DNA of 64,000 nt, from the NCBI GenBank assembly GCA_001972305.1, contig BDDD01001458.1, forward strand, positions 62,001 to 126,000, written 5' to 3'. Below the pieces are notes generated by a model. It saw nothing but the letters and a program-made list of their open reading frames with translations, had not been told where the DNA came from and did no database searches. Within the stretch, counting starts at the first letter, position 1. The number at the start of each line of letters is the position of its first letter. The position numbers were made by a program, and so were the translations under genes. The stretch is from Cephalotus follicularis (taxonomy: Eukaryota > Streptophyta > Magnoliopsida > Oxalidales > Cephalotaceae). This document shows positions 34,906 to 47,142 of the stretch, one piece after another.

Positions 34906-37584
34906 TGTAACACCCCCGAAAGGTGGGAGCCCTTACAGGACAAACAACATATCTTATCAAAACATAGAAGAATTTAAAGCCCAATTTTATTAAAAACGTG
35001 ATGGTCTTAAACATAAACTGACAGTATAACTGAAGCTAAACATAGTCTAAAAGCTTAAACATAAACCAAGAGTCATAAACTGAAACCATCATATTGTTCA
35101 TAAAACAGGTCCTAACATGACCATAAGACATCATAGCATAGTAGGATCAATCTCCTAGATGATCCTCAACTTAGGTGAACACTCTCATCACACATTGCCC
35201 CGGTGCTCCTGATAACCTGCCTCATGGAAAGCAAAACGCGGCTGAGCAAACCTCAGTACGAATATATAATGTAAAAACCGTAAATGATAATTTACAAGCA
35301 GTAAGATTTCAAAAGTTAACTCGAAACAGAAATCTTAAGCAATAAATAAGTTTAACATTCTTTATAAAATTGCCTCAGCAGTTCGTATAAACCAAAACCA
35401 TAACTTCCAAAAACATAAGCATACCTTTCAGAACATATGGTTCCATAACTGAGCATCATAACATATCACATATCAGAAACACATAGAAGCAAGGGATTCG
35501 CGACATCCACATTGCCAAATAGAATAGAAGTGTACGGCACTACACAAACAATTTCCATATCATAACATATCACATAACATATAACTAGGATCGATCCATA
35601 CGCTTCTATCACAAATCCTATCCTAGGATATCACAGAGAGGCGCCGTAAACTAATCACACCGTTACGGAAAGTGTCATGTCCCCCTGCCAGGCCTACGAC
35701 ATGCCTATAGTACGCCCCATAGGTGGGTACAAAAAGCTCAGTACTACACCACTTCAAAACATTGATTTTATCATAATCAATTTAAAACACATAAGAAACG
35801 GTTTTCCAAAACATATTTATAAATCGTTGTCAAACTATGTAAGCACATGCTTTCATAAACGGAAAAATCAACTCATTTAATTTCACAATAAAGAGGTGAT
35901 TTCGTAACACATCGTAAACATTCTGAATTTATAAAGTCAGAATATTTAACTCATAAAATATCAAGTGACTTTCTCTTCAAAATCCAAAACATAACAGAGT
36001 CATAAACCGAAAGGGACATATTCATAAAAATGGATTTATTTCGAATAAATCAGATGTCCAAGAAGAGAATTATCCGTACCTTATGCGATCACAGAATATC
36101 TTACGAATAGACTGATTAATTCCAACTGTCCCACATAGCACAATAATCTATATAATATATAAAATATTCATATAAGAATCTAAAAATCATTGTGGGCATA
36201 AATAAGAATTATAACAGTGTTTTAAAACAGACTCAGATTCAATGGACGGACAAACGGATAAGAAAATATGGAACAGGAAATTACTGGACAATCCAGCTGA
36301 CTGATACATGACTCCAGTCGACTGTACAAAGGGTGGCAGTCGACTGTACATCGTAGACAGCCGACTACACAAACTGGAGTGCAGCTAGTCGACTGTGATA
36401 GAGGTCCAGTCGACTGTGCAAGACAAAATAGCCGACTGATTCACAAGGAAGCCAACTACTCAAGGAAAAATAGTCGACTGTTCATATTGGCAGCCGACTG
36501 TCCTGGGTGACAGAAAACAAGAATATGACAGTTATATGCAATTTTGCTCTAAAAACTTTGATTCCACAATACCAGTGTACTAAAAACAGTTAAAAGGACT
36601 CTATATGGTATTTAAAACAGTAACATAACACTGAATTTAAAAGAGGTACTCAACAGTGACCATCTTAAAGTGAGTGATGAACTCAAACCATTTCATACAT
36701 ATGCATAATCAAATTTTCTGTCCAAAAACCACTGTCCTTATTCAAAACTGGATTTACACAACTTTATTAAGATGTTTAAAGGCTTGCTAATAGACTCATA
36801 AACAATTGACAGAACATAAAAAGGCAGGAACCCAAAACCAAATTCTAATACCAATGTAGACATGCAAAACGGATTTAAAACAATACTAAAGAGAATAACC
36901 ATCACAGCAAAGCAATAGGCTAACTTGCAATGGCGACAAAAGCTGTAGGATAACACAGAATTCTCAAGGCTTAAACCCGGTTGTTTCACAGAAACCAAAA
37001 GGAGAGAAAACATACGAGTTCAAGGATTGCCAAAGCCATACATAACAAAATAAAACCATTCCTAAACTGATCCAGAAAGAACAAACCTGACTTGATGATC
37101 CAATTACACAGAGAGTAGAACGAATTCTCACTTGCAGGTTCGGCTATAACCCAGCAAAAGAGAAGAGAATGGTGCAACACAATGAACAATGGCATACTTA
37201 AATGGAAAAGAGAAAGCAGTTTCGGCTAGGATAAGGAAACAAAATCTGATTAGATAAGAAAAAAGAGAGAAAAATCAGGAGATGGAACTGGAAGTTGGAG
37301 TGATTTCAGATGAGGGAGTTAAGAAAGGGAGAAGGAAATGGGATGGAGAGAGAGAAAAGAGAGAAATAAAAGAAACTAATTCAAAAATAAAAGATTTGAT
37401 TATTTACTAAATTAATTAAAACTGTTTTGCAATAAAATAACTTAAACATAACCCTTACCAAAACACATACCAACATACTCAAGGTCACAGCTAGTATCAG
37501 TCAGCCCAACATAAAGTAGACAGGCTACAAAGCAAAACAGGTTAAAAGTCTAAAATTATGCACACGGACAAACAGGGTATTACA
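34906..37584 (-). repeat. Gypsy A 5' LTR
   Basis: 2679 bp on the minus strand, starting TGTAATACCCTG (37584) and ending GGGGGTGTTACA (34906). Same family as the B LTRs but more diverged. A CAGTCGACTG cluster lies at 36290-36505. It faces the B 3' LTR tail to tail across 252 bp. Confidence 0.93.
36290..36505 (-). repeat. CAGTCGACTG cluster, A LTR
   Basis: About nine variants (CAGTCGACTG, CAGCCGACTA, TAGTCGACTG, CAGCTGACTG) at LTR positions about 1080-1295, the same place as in the B LTRs. Confidence 0.9.
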
Positions 37585-37589
37585 TCCAT
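37585..37589. repeat. Right flank of gypsy A, putative TSD copy (TCCAT)
   Basis: The five bases after the A LTR. The partner copy would be outside the window, so this is not confirmed. Confidence 0.4.
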
Positions 37590-38760
37590 GGTACCGAGCT
37601 TTCCTCGGGCATGTGTCCGAGGAGCATGCTTGTAAGACACCGATCACTATTCTGCATTCACCCTGAGCATGCGACGTCAGGTGCATCGTACTCTCCACAG
37701 TGTGAACTTAATGCACCCAAGCATGCACTGGAGCCAAGGTCTCCTCTGTGAGCGCCAATGGTGCCAAGCATGCAATGTATGGCGTCAAGATCTCCTCTGC
37801 ATGTGTCCTCAGCGTGCAATGCCGTTTCCAGAGCTCCCCACTATCCTCTGCAAAATGACTGTGGTGTCAAGGATGCACTTCTTTGTGAGAGATGACGTCC
37901 AAGCTCTCTACCCATGCACCCGAGCATGCAACGCACACCAAGCGCGTTCCTCTGCCATATGCCCGTGGAGCGATAGATGTGAGCTCTCCTTGCATGCGAG
38001 CTCTCCTTTTCCAGGCGCATGTATATGCAACGCAGGTGAGCTCTCCTCTACCAGGCGAGCTCTCCTCTGCATGCCCAATACCCATGCATCCTCTGCATGC
38101 CCAATACTCGAGTTCTTCTCTGCCATAGTATCTGTGCATTCCCATAAGACGCTTAAGTACCTCATGAGTCTGAGGACACACCTGAGGATGCACCAGTACA
38201 TGGCGTTCATGTAATGCCATGATTGAGCTCTCCAATGGCATCCATGTGCCAACATGCTGAGCTCCCCATTTCCATACACCAGAGGAGCCATCCACCGAGG
38301 ATCCATGCACCGAGGTCCTACGTATCTGAGCTCTTCATATACCGAGCTCTCCACTATCCCATTCATGCCTGATGTAGACGTCATGAGCATGCGTCCATTG
38401 CTTTCCATGCATGCCGAGCTCTCCACATCGTAAGCGTGCAGTGCCGAACTCTCCTCTGGTAACGTTGAGCTTTCCCTCCTCTGTATGCCATAATGTCGAG
38501 TAGGGTCCAGAGCATGCATCCCATGCATGCCATGGTGCCGAGCATCCTCTATAGATGCACCCTGAAGCATGCGACAGTGAACGCCCAAACTCCCCATCCT
38601 CTGCCATGAGCATGCGTCTAGTGCATGTAAGCATAGCTTTCGCACGGTACTCTTATATGCATCTAGAACATGCAATATATAAGCACCGAACAGTGCCCCT
38701 ACATGGTGCCTAGCATGCACTCATGCATGCATGATGCTCTGAGTGCCCGGGTGCGTAATA
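37590..38760. repeat. Degenerate array rich in GAGCTC, GCATGC and CTCCTCTGC
   Basis: About 1.1 kb of GC-richer sequence with dozens of irregularly spaced copies of GAGCTCTCC, TCCTCTGCATGC and GAGCATGC-like blocks. Both hexamer cores are palindromes. Overlapping open frames exist on both strands (37669-38214 plus; 37908-38720 minus) but have no recognisable domain and reflect the lack of stops in the repeat. No unit length is constant by eye. Origin unknown. Confidence 0.75.
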
Positions 38761-39052
38761 GCACTGTCCTCTAAAGCGAAATCAATATATATATATAAGC
38801 TAATAGCATTTTAAGCAAAGATAAATAACAGATAAAGGGATAAAGTAAAGCAAAAAATTAAAGAAGAAAGTAGAAGCAGATATAATCTCAAACAAAGACT
38901 GGAATTTAAATACAGAATTGAAATACTAATTATAGTGGCTGTAAGTATATAAATGAATTAAAATTACTGGGGACCAGATAACTGGAATGATTTACTGAAA
39001 TAAAGTAAATTAATTGAGAGCAAATGATATGAAGAAGTGAAATGGAAAAGGT
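38761..39052. other. AT-rich spacer
   Basis: AT-rich sequence with a short TA run at 38788. I see no gene or recognisable element. Confidence 0.6.
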
Positions 39053-39335
39053 TCCACACTGGCAGGACGCTGTCCTATGTAGATGGACATTTTCAAATGC
39101 TGAATGTAAATTGTATTAATTTAAATGAAAAGACACCACACTGGAGGACGCAGTCCTATATAGATGGGTCTTTTCAGTACTGAAAGTAAATGACTGAATT
39201 TAAAATTTAAGCCACCACTCTGTCAGGCGGTACAACCGTCCTTATCGATGGGTCTTAAACAAAACAAAATAAAATACTTAAATTAACTTTCTCCACACTG
39301 TCAGACGGATTAACCGATCATGTCGATGGACAAGT
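39053..39335. repeat. Four degenerate roughly 80-bp repeats with hairpin potential
   Basis: Four blocks near 39053, 39129, 39209 and 39290, each with CCACACTG or similar, a short inverted pair such as AGGACGCTGTCCT or GGCGGTACAACCGTCC, and GATGGRC or GATGGGTCTT. The stems change in sequence but keep pairing potential. Confidence 0.75.
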
Positions 39336-39348
39336 TAAAATTTTATTT

Positions 39349-39575
39349 AATGAATAGTGAAAACGCAATGAATAGTGAATAGTAAACTCAATGAATGGTG
39401 AATAGTAAACTCAATGAATAGTGATCATAATAGTGAAAACTCAATGAATAGTGATCATAATAGTGAAAACTCAATGAATAGTAAATAGTAAACTCAATGA
39501 ATAGTGATCATAATAGTGAAAACTCAATGAATAGTGATCATAATAGTGAAAACTCAATGAATAGTAATCATAATC
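39349..39575. repeat. 30-bp tandem array
   Basis: Multiple copies of a unit around ACTCAATGAATAGTGATCAT plus AATAGTGAAA, some shortened to CAATGAATAGTGAATAGTAAA. Confidence 0.9.
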
Positions 39576-40000
39576 GTAGAATAATACTTACTTGAAAATT
39601 GATTGCATAAACTATGTACAAAACTTACTTGAAAAAACACTTACATAGAAACCGGAGTATGTACAGACTTACTTGAAATGGTTACCGGATCTTATGCCGG
39701 TATGCTTACAATACTTCAATACTGGTGGAGGGTTACAAGACTCAAGTGTTTACACTTAGACTCTAAGTGTTTACAACTAGAGAGAAAGGTTTTGGGGAAT
39801 TGGTTGGAGAATTGAAAGACTTGTGAAAAGGGTTTGAGAGAATTGTTTGTTGAAAGAAAGTGCTTCTTGAAAATTTGCTTGATTGAATATGTGAATGAGG
39901 CTTCTTTATATAGGCCTTCGTGAGTGGAGTTTGATGTAATGGATGATGTCATCTTCGGTGAGTGGAATTAATATTCTTCAAAGTTTGTTGAAATGGAGTT
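39576..40000 (-). promoter_or_regulatory. Minus-strand promoter and leader (K), LTR or pararetrovirus-like
   Basis: On the minus strand: GATGACATCATC (39942-39953, as-1-like TGACATCA), then CTATATAAAG (39904-39913), then a C/A-rich leader with repeated short words such as CAAGTAAG and TAAGTGTAAACACTT. This order resembles plant LTR promoters and the promoter and leader of plant pararetroviruses. No matching coding sequence is nearby, so the element type is unresolved. Confidence 0.4.
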
Positions 40001-40343
40001 GCTGTAGCTTGCTTTTACTGTTGTTGAATAGTTTCTTGCCTTCTGAGTGTTTTGACAATTCTATCGCAATTTATACTGATTTCTTCTTGTGATTGGTCTT
40101 CTCTTCAAAGTGGAATCCTTTTATCTTATCCATTGATTAAGGGTTCTATTTTCTGAGAGTGTTTTGCGATAGTCAGTGTTTTCGATCATTTCTGCGTCCG
40201 AGGACAAGTAGCCAGGGATGCATCAGTGCAACGCACCGCTGACCATATACATGCGTCTGATCTCATTCTCGTATGCGTCCAGTGCATACCTCCTGATGCA
40301 TGGCACGCATCACAATATTTTGCTTGAAATCGACTCTGCCCAG

Positions 40344-40690
40344 CAAAGACATCGATCCCCAGCCCCTGGACATCGATGTATTTTGCTTGAAATGCAGCAT
40401 CGTTGATTTCTGCAGCAAAGACATTGATGTCTTTCAAAGACATCGACGTCTTTGCCCAGGATTTCTCTTCTTTGAAGAAGAATCGATGCTGAACATCGAT
40501 GCGCATTTCCAGGACATTTTTGATGAAACACGTCGATGCCTTTATCCAAGGACATCGACGTCCTTAAGCTAGAACTCTATACAAATAGAGAAAGACATCG
40601 ATATCCTTCAAAGATATCGATGTCCTTCTACAGTTTTAAAGAAATACCCTAAAAGGCATCGATGTCTTCGGCCAAAGACATCGACGCCTG
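40344..40690 (+). repeat. GACATCGATGTC cluster, LTR L
   Basis: About ten copies such as AAAGACATCGACGTCTTT, GGACATCGACGTCCTT, GATATCGATGTCCTT and AAGGCATCGATGTCTT. Many outer CG pairs are changed to CA or TG. Confidence 0.9.
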
Positions 40691-41177
40691 CAAGGCTGAA
40701 TGGAATTTTAACTATTTTAAAGCTGATTTTCAACTCCTTTTCACATTGTCGCTTGACTGGAGCCTAACTTGAGGTATTCAAGCATTTGAAATACAGTTTT
40801 CAAAGATTGAATTGATAAATTGACAGGGTGACAGCTTGAGCCATATGCGACGATCCAGTGACTTTCACCAATCAGATAGATACTTCTCTTTATCTCGTTG
40901 GTTTGATTGTCACCATCTATTGGCTACTAACTGGTTGATTGATTGAGCCATAAGTGTTGTGAGTCTAAGTTCGGAACGTTGGATGCTCATTCCCATTTCT
41001 CCATTAGACATCACCACTTATCGGCATTTGTACTGATAGATTGATTGATTGTATTGTATGAATCTTATAGAGTGACCTTATGATTCATATCGGCATATTA
41101 GGCTGTCGACTCTGTCCACCTATTTCGTCGATCTTCTCATTTATTGTATTGACTGCTCCCTTACGATCGTATTTACC

Positions 41178-41335
41178 GATTGATGCTCCTGGAGGGTTGT
41201 AGCTCTCTAACGGTTTAGTAGCTCCCCCATGGCTGTAGCACATCGATATTGTTACTGACTGACGATTGATGCTCCCGGAGGGCTGTAGCTCCCTAACGGT
41301 TTAGTAGCTTCCCCATGGCTGTAGCTCATCGAGAC
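41178..41335. repeat. Two-copy repeat in LTR L (about 90 bp)
   Basis: GATTGATGCTCCTGGAGGG with CTAACGGTTTAGTAGCT and CCATGGCTGTAGC occurs twice, about 90 bp apart. Confidence 0.9.
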
Positions 41336-42147
41336 CGTATTGACCAACCATAGACTGGAAGATCTATGAGTTTTAGACCTAATCAGTCTGAGAACAGTAG
41401 ATAGATCTCCCACGTTCTTTGAAGGACTACCTTCCGTGGGATTGATCATTACTATTGATTGACATTGTACTGTCCTGAGGTCGCATGCTCTATAAGATAT
41501 GATTGATTGGATGTTTGATACACCACCACTAAGTGTCTACTATTGATTGATTGTTATAGATCCTATCCATATGCTATGTTATGGGCCAGTGTCATACGAA
41601 GAGTCAGATCACCAATTGTATACATGCATTTGCCATATCATGAATTGTATTGTACACTGCACAATTATATTGTATAAATTGTCACCGATATTGCACATTG
41701 AACATGCATACATGCTGTATGGAGTTTCTGCTTAGCCTTGTGGCTAACCCCATCCTTCGGGGTGGGGCTGTGTTGTACTTTTATGTGCGGCATAGGTAGG
41801 GCAGCAGGTAGCAGCGGACAGAAGGATTGAAGTTCAACGCGACCTCAAGATAGTTTAGATGTGACAGAGCTGTCTTACAGATCGTACCGATGAGACTGAA
41901 GACAAGTGTTGTATGGAAAATGTATAAAATGAAATGACTGGAATTGTTTTGTAACCGGATACGTTTGTATTGAAATGACTGGTATTGTACTCTACTGTAT
42001 CACGTGAGTGGATTATTGCATTGTATCTTCCGCATATTATAAAGTTTTAAGTTTTTATGTATTTTTAATTGTTAGTCCCAACCATTGTATTGTATATTGG
42101 ATTAAGAGGAATACCATGTGTCCATCCTCCGGGCGCGGGGTGTTATA

Positions 42148-42922
42148 ATTGGACACAGCCCGTGCTCAACTCGAGGAGGTGCTCAGGGCATAAGAATCTA
42201 TCATCGCTGAGAAGAGTCAGGCTCTCAAGGACCTGGCAGTAGAGAAGATGACCATACAGGCTGCAATTCACCACAACATCATGCTCGAGGAGAAGTTGAT
42301 GGCTTATAGTGAGAAGATTGCAAAGTTTCATGAGCTTGAGGATGTTCAGACCACAACGGCGGTGGAAAGAGCCATTTTGGACTTCAAGGCTTCCTCGGAG
42401 TTCTGAGATTCTCAGGCCAAAGCATTGGAGGACTTCAGAGCTTCCTCAAAATTTCAGGATGCTATGACCAAGGTTGTGGACGACTTCAAGGCCTCTTGTG
42501 ATTTTAACAAGGAGGTCCTTAAGGAGTCCTCGGCCCTTTATCGTCAGGGGTTTTACACCTGCCTAAACATGGTCGGATGTCATCCGGAGCTTTTGTTGGA
42601 CTTCATTATTTGTGGTCCTTTTGTGACTGGGTACGACTTCTTTCTTGATGGTGTTGATGATGCAGAGGAAGAAGCTCTTTGGGCCTACGACGAGGAGCAA
42701 GGTCATGGTCAGGATCCTGAGTAGTTACCTGAGGGTCATGATATGGTTCCATTCATTGATCCTGCCGAGGAGCCTAACCTTGAGCCTTTGGCTGTGGAAC
42801 CTTTTTCTCTTCTTGTTGTCGAGGATCCTTCTCTTGATCCCATGGCTGTGGATCCTCCTGTTGAACCTGTGACCGAGGGTCCTCCTATTGTACATGACAT
42901 CCCCTCAGGGGATGAAAGTTAG
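42148..42922 (+). pseudogene. Decayed coiled-coil reading frame of unknown element
   Basis: One plus-strand frame with stops at 42191-42193 (TAA), 42404-42406 (TGA) and 42722-42724 (TAG), ending at 42920-42922. The first part is a Glu/Lys/Ala-rich likely coiled coil (SIIAEKSQALKDLAVEK), then repeated DFKASS-type segments, then YRQGFYTCLNMVGCHPELLLDFI, and an acidic Pro-rich tail with repeated DP and EP pairs. It resembles in style the C-terminal part of plant proteins annotated as putative gypsy-type transposase, but this is a weak impression. The upstream part is missing, probably displaced by LTR L. Confidence 0.5.
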
Positions 42923-43807
42923 AGTAGATTTTTCTTTCTTTCTTTTGCCTTGTAATTTTACTTCAGCAATGTAACATTTTCATGATCAAAGAAATACAAA
43001 GCTTTTGCATCTTAGATTTTTTTATATGCTTTGCTTTGTATGCTCGGGCTCCATTCGAATACTTACGATTCCCTTAGGATAATTTAACATAAGTAACAGA
43101 ACCTGACTTGTGCTCCATTTGAGCATTGTTGTTCCCCTTAGGAACTTTAGCATAGTCTAACTTATAGACTTTTTACATTGTGGTCTTACATTTTTCAGAC
43201 CTAATTACCCAAACTTTCTAGTCCCCTTAGGACACTTTGTTTAAAAAGCGCTTAGGAAAAGAGACTTAATCTTTATGAGTTCTAAAGTGTTCGTAGACCA
43301 AGTTTTTGGTCTGCTCGGACAAGTTCTTACGGAGCTACCCAGCAGGATCTCGTCTGGTTGGGCATTCCCCGACCAGGTCGTATGAGCTTGCAGTCCTCAT
43401 AGGGACACTTGTTTCAAAGTGCTTAGTCCAACAAACTTGATCGTTGCAAGTTCTTATGGATTCGCCTCTTAAGACACGATATTAATCTGGTTGGACAAGT
43501 TCATATGGTGTTGCCGACTAGCGTTTGCTCCCTTGGGAGTCTTATTGCTTCCATAGAAGTCTTTTTAACTTTTCTCCCTTAGGAGACTTTTGTGGATGAA
43601 CTTTTAGGTGCTCCTCGGATTGGAGTCTTTAGCGCTCCTCGGAAGGTGTCTTTAGTGCTCATCGGGAGGAGTCTTTAGCGCTCCTAGGGAGGACTTTTAG
43701 TGATTTGAGACCTCGGTCTATTCGAGACTTTAGTCTGTATTTTCTTTACTCCCATAGGAGTTTTATGTCTTCGTAAGACTTGGAGAGCTCGGGACTTGTA
43801 TCAAGAC
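42923..43807. other. Non-coding stretch with short degenerate repeats
   Basis: No gene seen. Short words such as CCCCTTAGGA, GTCTTTAGCGCTCCT and CTCCTCGGA recur at 43570-43700. It could be the 3' untranslated or LTR part of the element that owned the coiled-coil frame. Confidence 0.5.
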
Positions 43808-45123
43808 TGTTGGATTAGGGGTGTCCCTGTATGCCACGATATGGCTCGTTTGTATATAAACACTCTTGATGTAATACAATTATGAATTCCTTTTATATTC
43901 TATGTGCATTTATATATATATTGGCAAGGCTATGTGGCTCATCCCAACCAACCAAAAGGAACATACTAATTATACTTAATTAACTGTATGCCATAATAGC
44001 GTCCTGTCACGTTCAAAGGATTGGATCTCTTGCCGAGAGGGCTATGAGAATGAGATCCTTATTCCCTGTGACAAATGTTCCAAGTCATAGGTTCACTTTC
44101 TTAAGGGCCATTGATAAACCGTGAAGACTTGTCACATAAAGCTTGCTCCCGGTTTAGCAGTGGAGATTGGTTATCTCGTAGCCAATTAGGCTTACCCCTA
44201 AAGCTGAACGTGAGGTGTATGGTAGAGTGCATGATACTGGACAGACCCACCAATAGGAAACCTATTTGGATAGTAAATACCTAATATCAATAGGATTCCT
44301 ATGGTCTCGGTAGTGTATAGTCTATGGTGACTAGTAGGTCTATAGCATGCGTTGTCTCCTTTGACTTGAGCGGCTGGCATGCATTGTGTGGTAACTACTC
44401 GACTTTGATTTCCGCCTTCCCCAGCACTAGCCAGGTGCTGGCAAAAGGGTTGTCTTTGGATCTTGTGGGAGCTGCATTGAGATGTATGGGCGAGTGCACA
44501 ATAGGGGATCGTCACACCCGGGCTGAGGGTGATCGACTCTATTTGTCTATGTACGTTGCAGACTTAAAAGTCCTGATCAGGCATAGGTGGACCGAGAACG
44601 AGAGGTTCCCACGGGAGGTCTACCGATAGTCTCAGTGCGATCATAGATTCATAGCTATCACAACACTAATCGGGGTGACATTCATCCAAACCCTAGGCTG
44701 TGATCGGAGCCACATATGACGAGGGAAATATGACACATATGCCAATGACTGGATAAAGCAAATGGCTATTTGGACCATGATTGATAGATGTGGTAATACA
44801 CTGATCCGGGGGGTGACTAGCGCTCACACCGGGGGTGCTCTGATAATCGGTGTACTATTAGAGTACTCGTACCATATGACGGGGTGCACTGGGAATTTAT
44901 CATCATACCATAGAACGACATGCTTTCGGGTCCTGCCTGACTTTGAACAGGTTGATATGTGGTAGGACAGATATCATTTAATGAAAGGACAACATCTTGG
45001 AAGATGTTGTTTGGCTAGTGAATATTTCATTTGCATGGATTTGGGTTCGTGCAATGCCACGATGAAATATTCCATGCGAAGGCTTATTTTGAAATAGAAG
45101 AGATTGCTATTTTCTTTGTCTTG

Positions 45124-45128
45124 GGCAT
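45124..45128. repeat. Target-site duplication of G, left copy (GGCAT)
   Basis: GGCAT here and GGCGT at 48445-48449; one transition, consistent with CpG decay after insertion. Confidence 0.75.
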
Positions 45129-47142
45129 TGTAACACCCCCGGTTCGAGATCAGGATATTAGCCCCATTCCGAGTCGGGTTGTCACACAAAACTGAACTAA
45201 CAGAAACATGTCAAAATATCTTAATCTTTATCTTTAGCTAAGTCATCAAAAATCATAGTAAAGTCTCCAATTTAAGCAGATAAAATGAATTTTAGGTACA
45301 AAATCAAATTTAATTTCCAAGTTAATACGTGATGTTGTAAACATATTCTGATAACACAACATAATCTGAAAATCATAGTCTGATAAACATAACATTTCTA
45401 AAAGAATTAAACTCTAAGAAATCCTCAAACCATAGGCGTCTCTCTCATCACACTTGCCCATGCTGCCCCTGAATACCTGACGCATGAAAAACAATCACGC
45501 GGTTGAGCAAACCTCAGTACGGATATAGAAACATAAAACAGTTTACGAACAAAGCAGTTACAGTACGAAACAAAACGGTTACGAAACAAAACAAAACAGT
45601 TACGAAACAGATTTTGAACTAAACAGTTTACGAAATGAAACAATATTCAAAACAAAACAGTTTGTAAAACGAAACAGTATTTGAAACAAAACAGTTTTTG
45701 AATCTTTAAAAAAAAAAAGAATAGAACAATTCATAATAATCCAAATTATGCAATTGAAAATGGTATTCATGCAAAACCTATACATATATAAATAGATTCA
45801 CAAATCAGCACAAAATGAAAATATATCAAAGCATATCAGTTTTCAAACTTTTCCAAATCCATGTTTTATACTAAGAGATGCAATAATGGTTTAAATACAT
45901 GCATATATGCAAGGGGTTTGCAAAGCCCACATGCTCTGACGGAATGACGTGTACGGCACTACACAATCAATCCTCAGAATCTGTATCTGATAATAACTAG
46001 AGTCGACTCATACACCTCAGTTGGCCATATCCTATCACAAGATATTAAGAGACGCCGTAGACTAATCACACCGCTACGGAAGTGTCATGTCCCCGTGCCA
46101 GGCCCACGACATGCCTATGGTACCTCCATAGTTAGGAAACAAATATTTTCAGTATTTCAAAAATAATGAATTTATCGAAAATCATTTCTAAATATTGGTT
46201 TACTTCAAAACCAATTCAAAACATATCAGATAAAAAAAAATCAGCATACTTTCATAATTAAAAATTATGCTCTGTATCATAAAAATTAGCATACTTTCGT
46301 AAATGAAAATCATGCTCATAACAGAATTTATAAAATCACTAATATTCAACTTTACTCAAAAAAATAATAAAACCAATTTTGTTCAAATCATATCAAAACG
46401 AAGAATCCGTACGAAAAACATATATGAAATCATTTCAATAAAACCCCAAGGAATAAACCCAAAACGAAGAAATTCGGGCATTTTCACAGTCAGAAATCAA
46501 CTCATTTAACAAAATATATGATCATGCAAATTTTCGTAAACACATAACTGAATTTACAAAGTCAAAAATATTTATTTTCATAAAAATATTTAAAGCTGGC
46601 TTTATTTTCAAAATCCGTAGCATAACGAAGTTCATAAAATCGAAGGAATATCGAAGAACGAAAAATCCGTACGTAATCATTAAAAACAAAAGGAATATCA
46701 AAGAACGAATTTTCCGTACATATTCAAAATAAAACATAATTTAGTTCAACAAAATCAACTGAATTTATACTCTAACAAAATCCAATAGAGAGTATTAAAG
46801 AGCAGAATATCCGTACAATATCCCAAAAATAAAAACTGAATTTATTTCAATAAAATCAGATGTCCAAGAAGAGAATTATCCATACTTATTTTACAAAAAT
46901 AAGACTGTAATTTATTCTTTGACAAAATCAACAGGAGGGTATCAAAGAAAGAGTTATCCGTACCTTAGCTGCTCAAACCTAAACGAACACAGAATGAATC
47001 TAAAGCACTCTTGGAATCACCGTAAACTCCAACACAATTGTTATCAAAACCTATACGGACCAATCCAAACATTACCATAACATATAAACACAAAATAACA
47101 AATCAGCCAAAGAAAGGGTTGACATTTTGGACAAAGGTGTCG

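Larger units (their letters stand above)
40150..42147 (+). mobile_element. Gypsy LTR L, 3' part
   Basis: Colinear with the 3' two thirds of D-like LTRs: palindrome cluster, then repeats, then a GGCTAACCCC segment (41750), CTTCCGCA (42028), and an end GCGGGGTGTTATA at 42147, where CA has become TA. No PBS follows, so it is either a solo LTR or a 3' LTR. The 5' boundary is not clear, and I could not find a target duplication for the ATTGG that follows. It probably abuts the different element K. Confidence 0.55.

Noticed and set aside
37669..38720. Long overlapping open frames (181 codons plus strand; 270 codons minus strand) as genes
   Set aside because: They overlap antisense, consist of translated repeat words, have no domain, and lie in a degenerate array lacking stops by composition.
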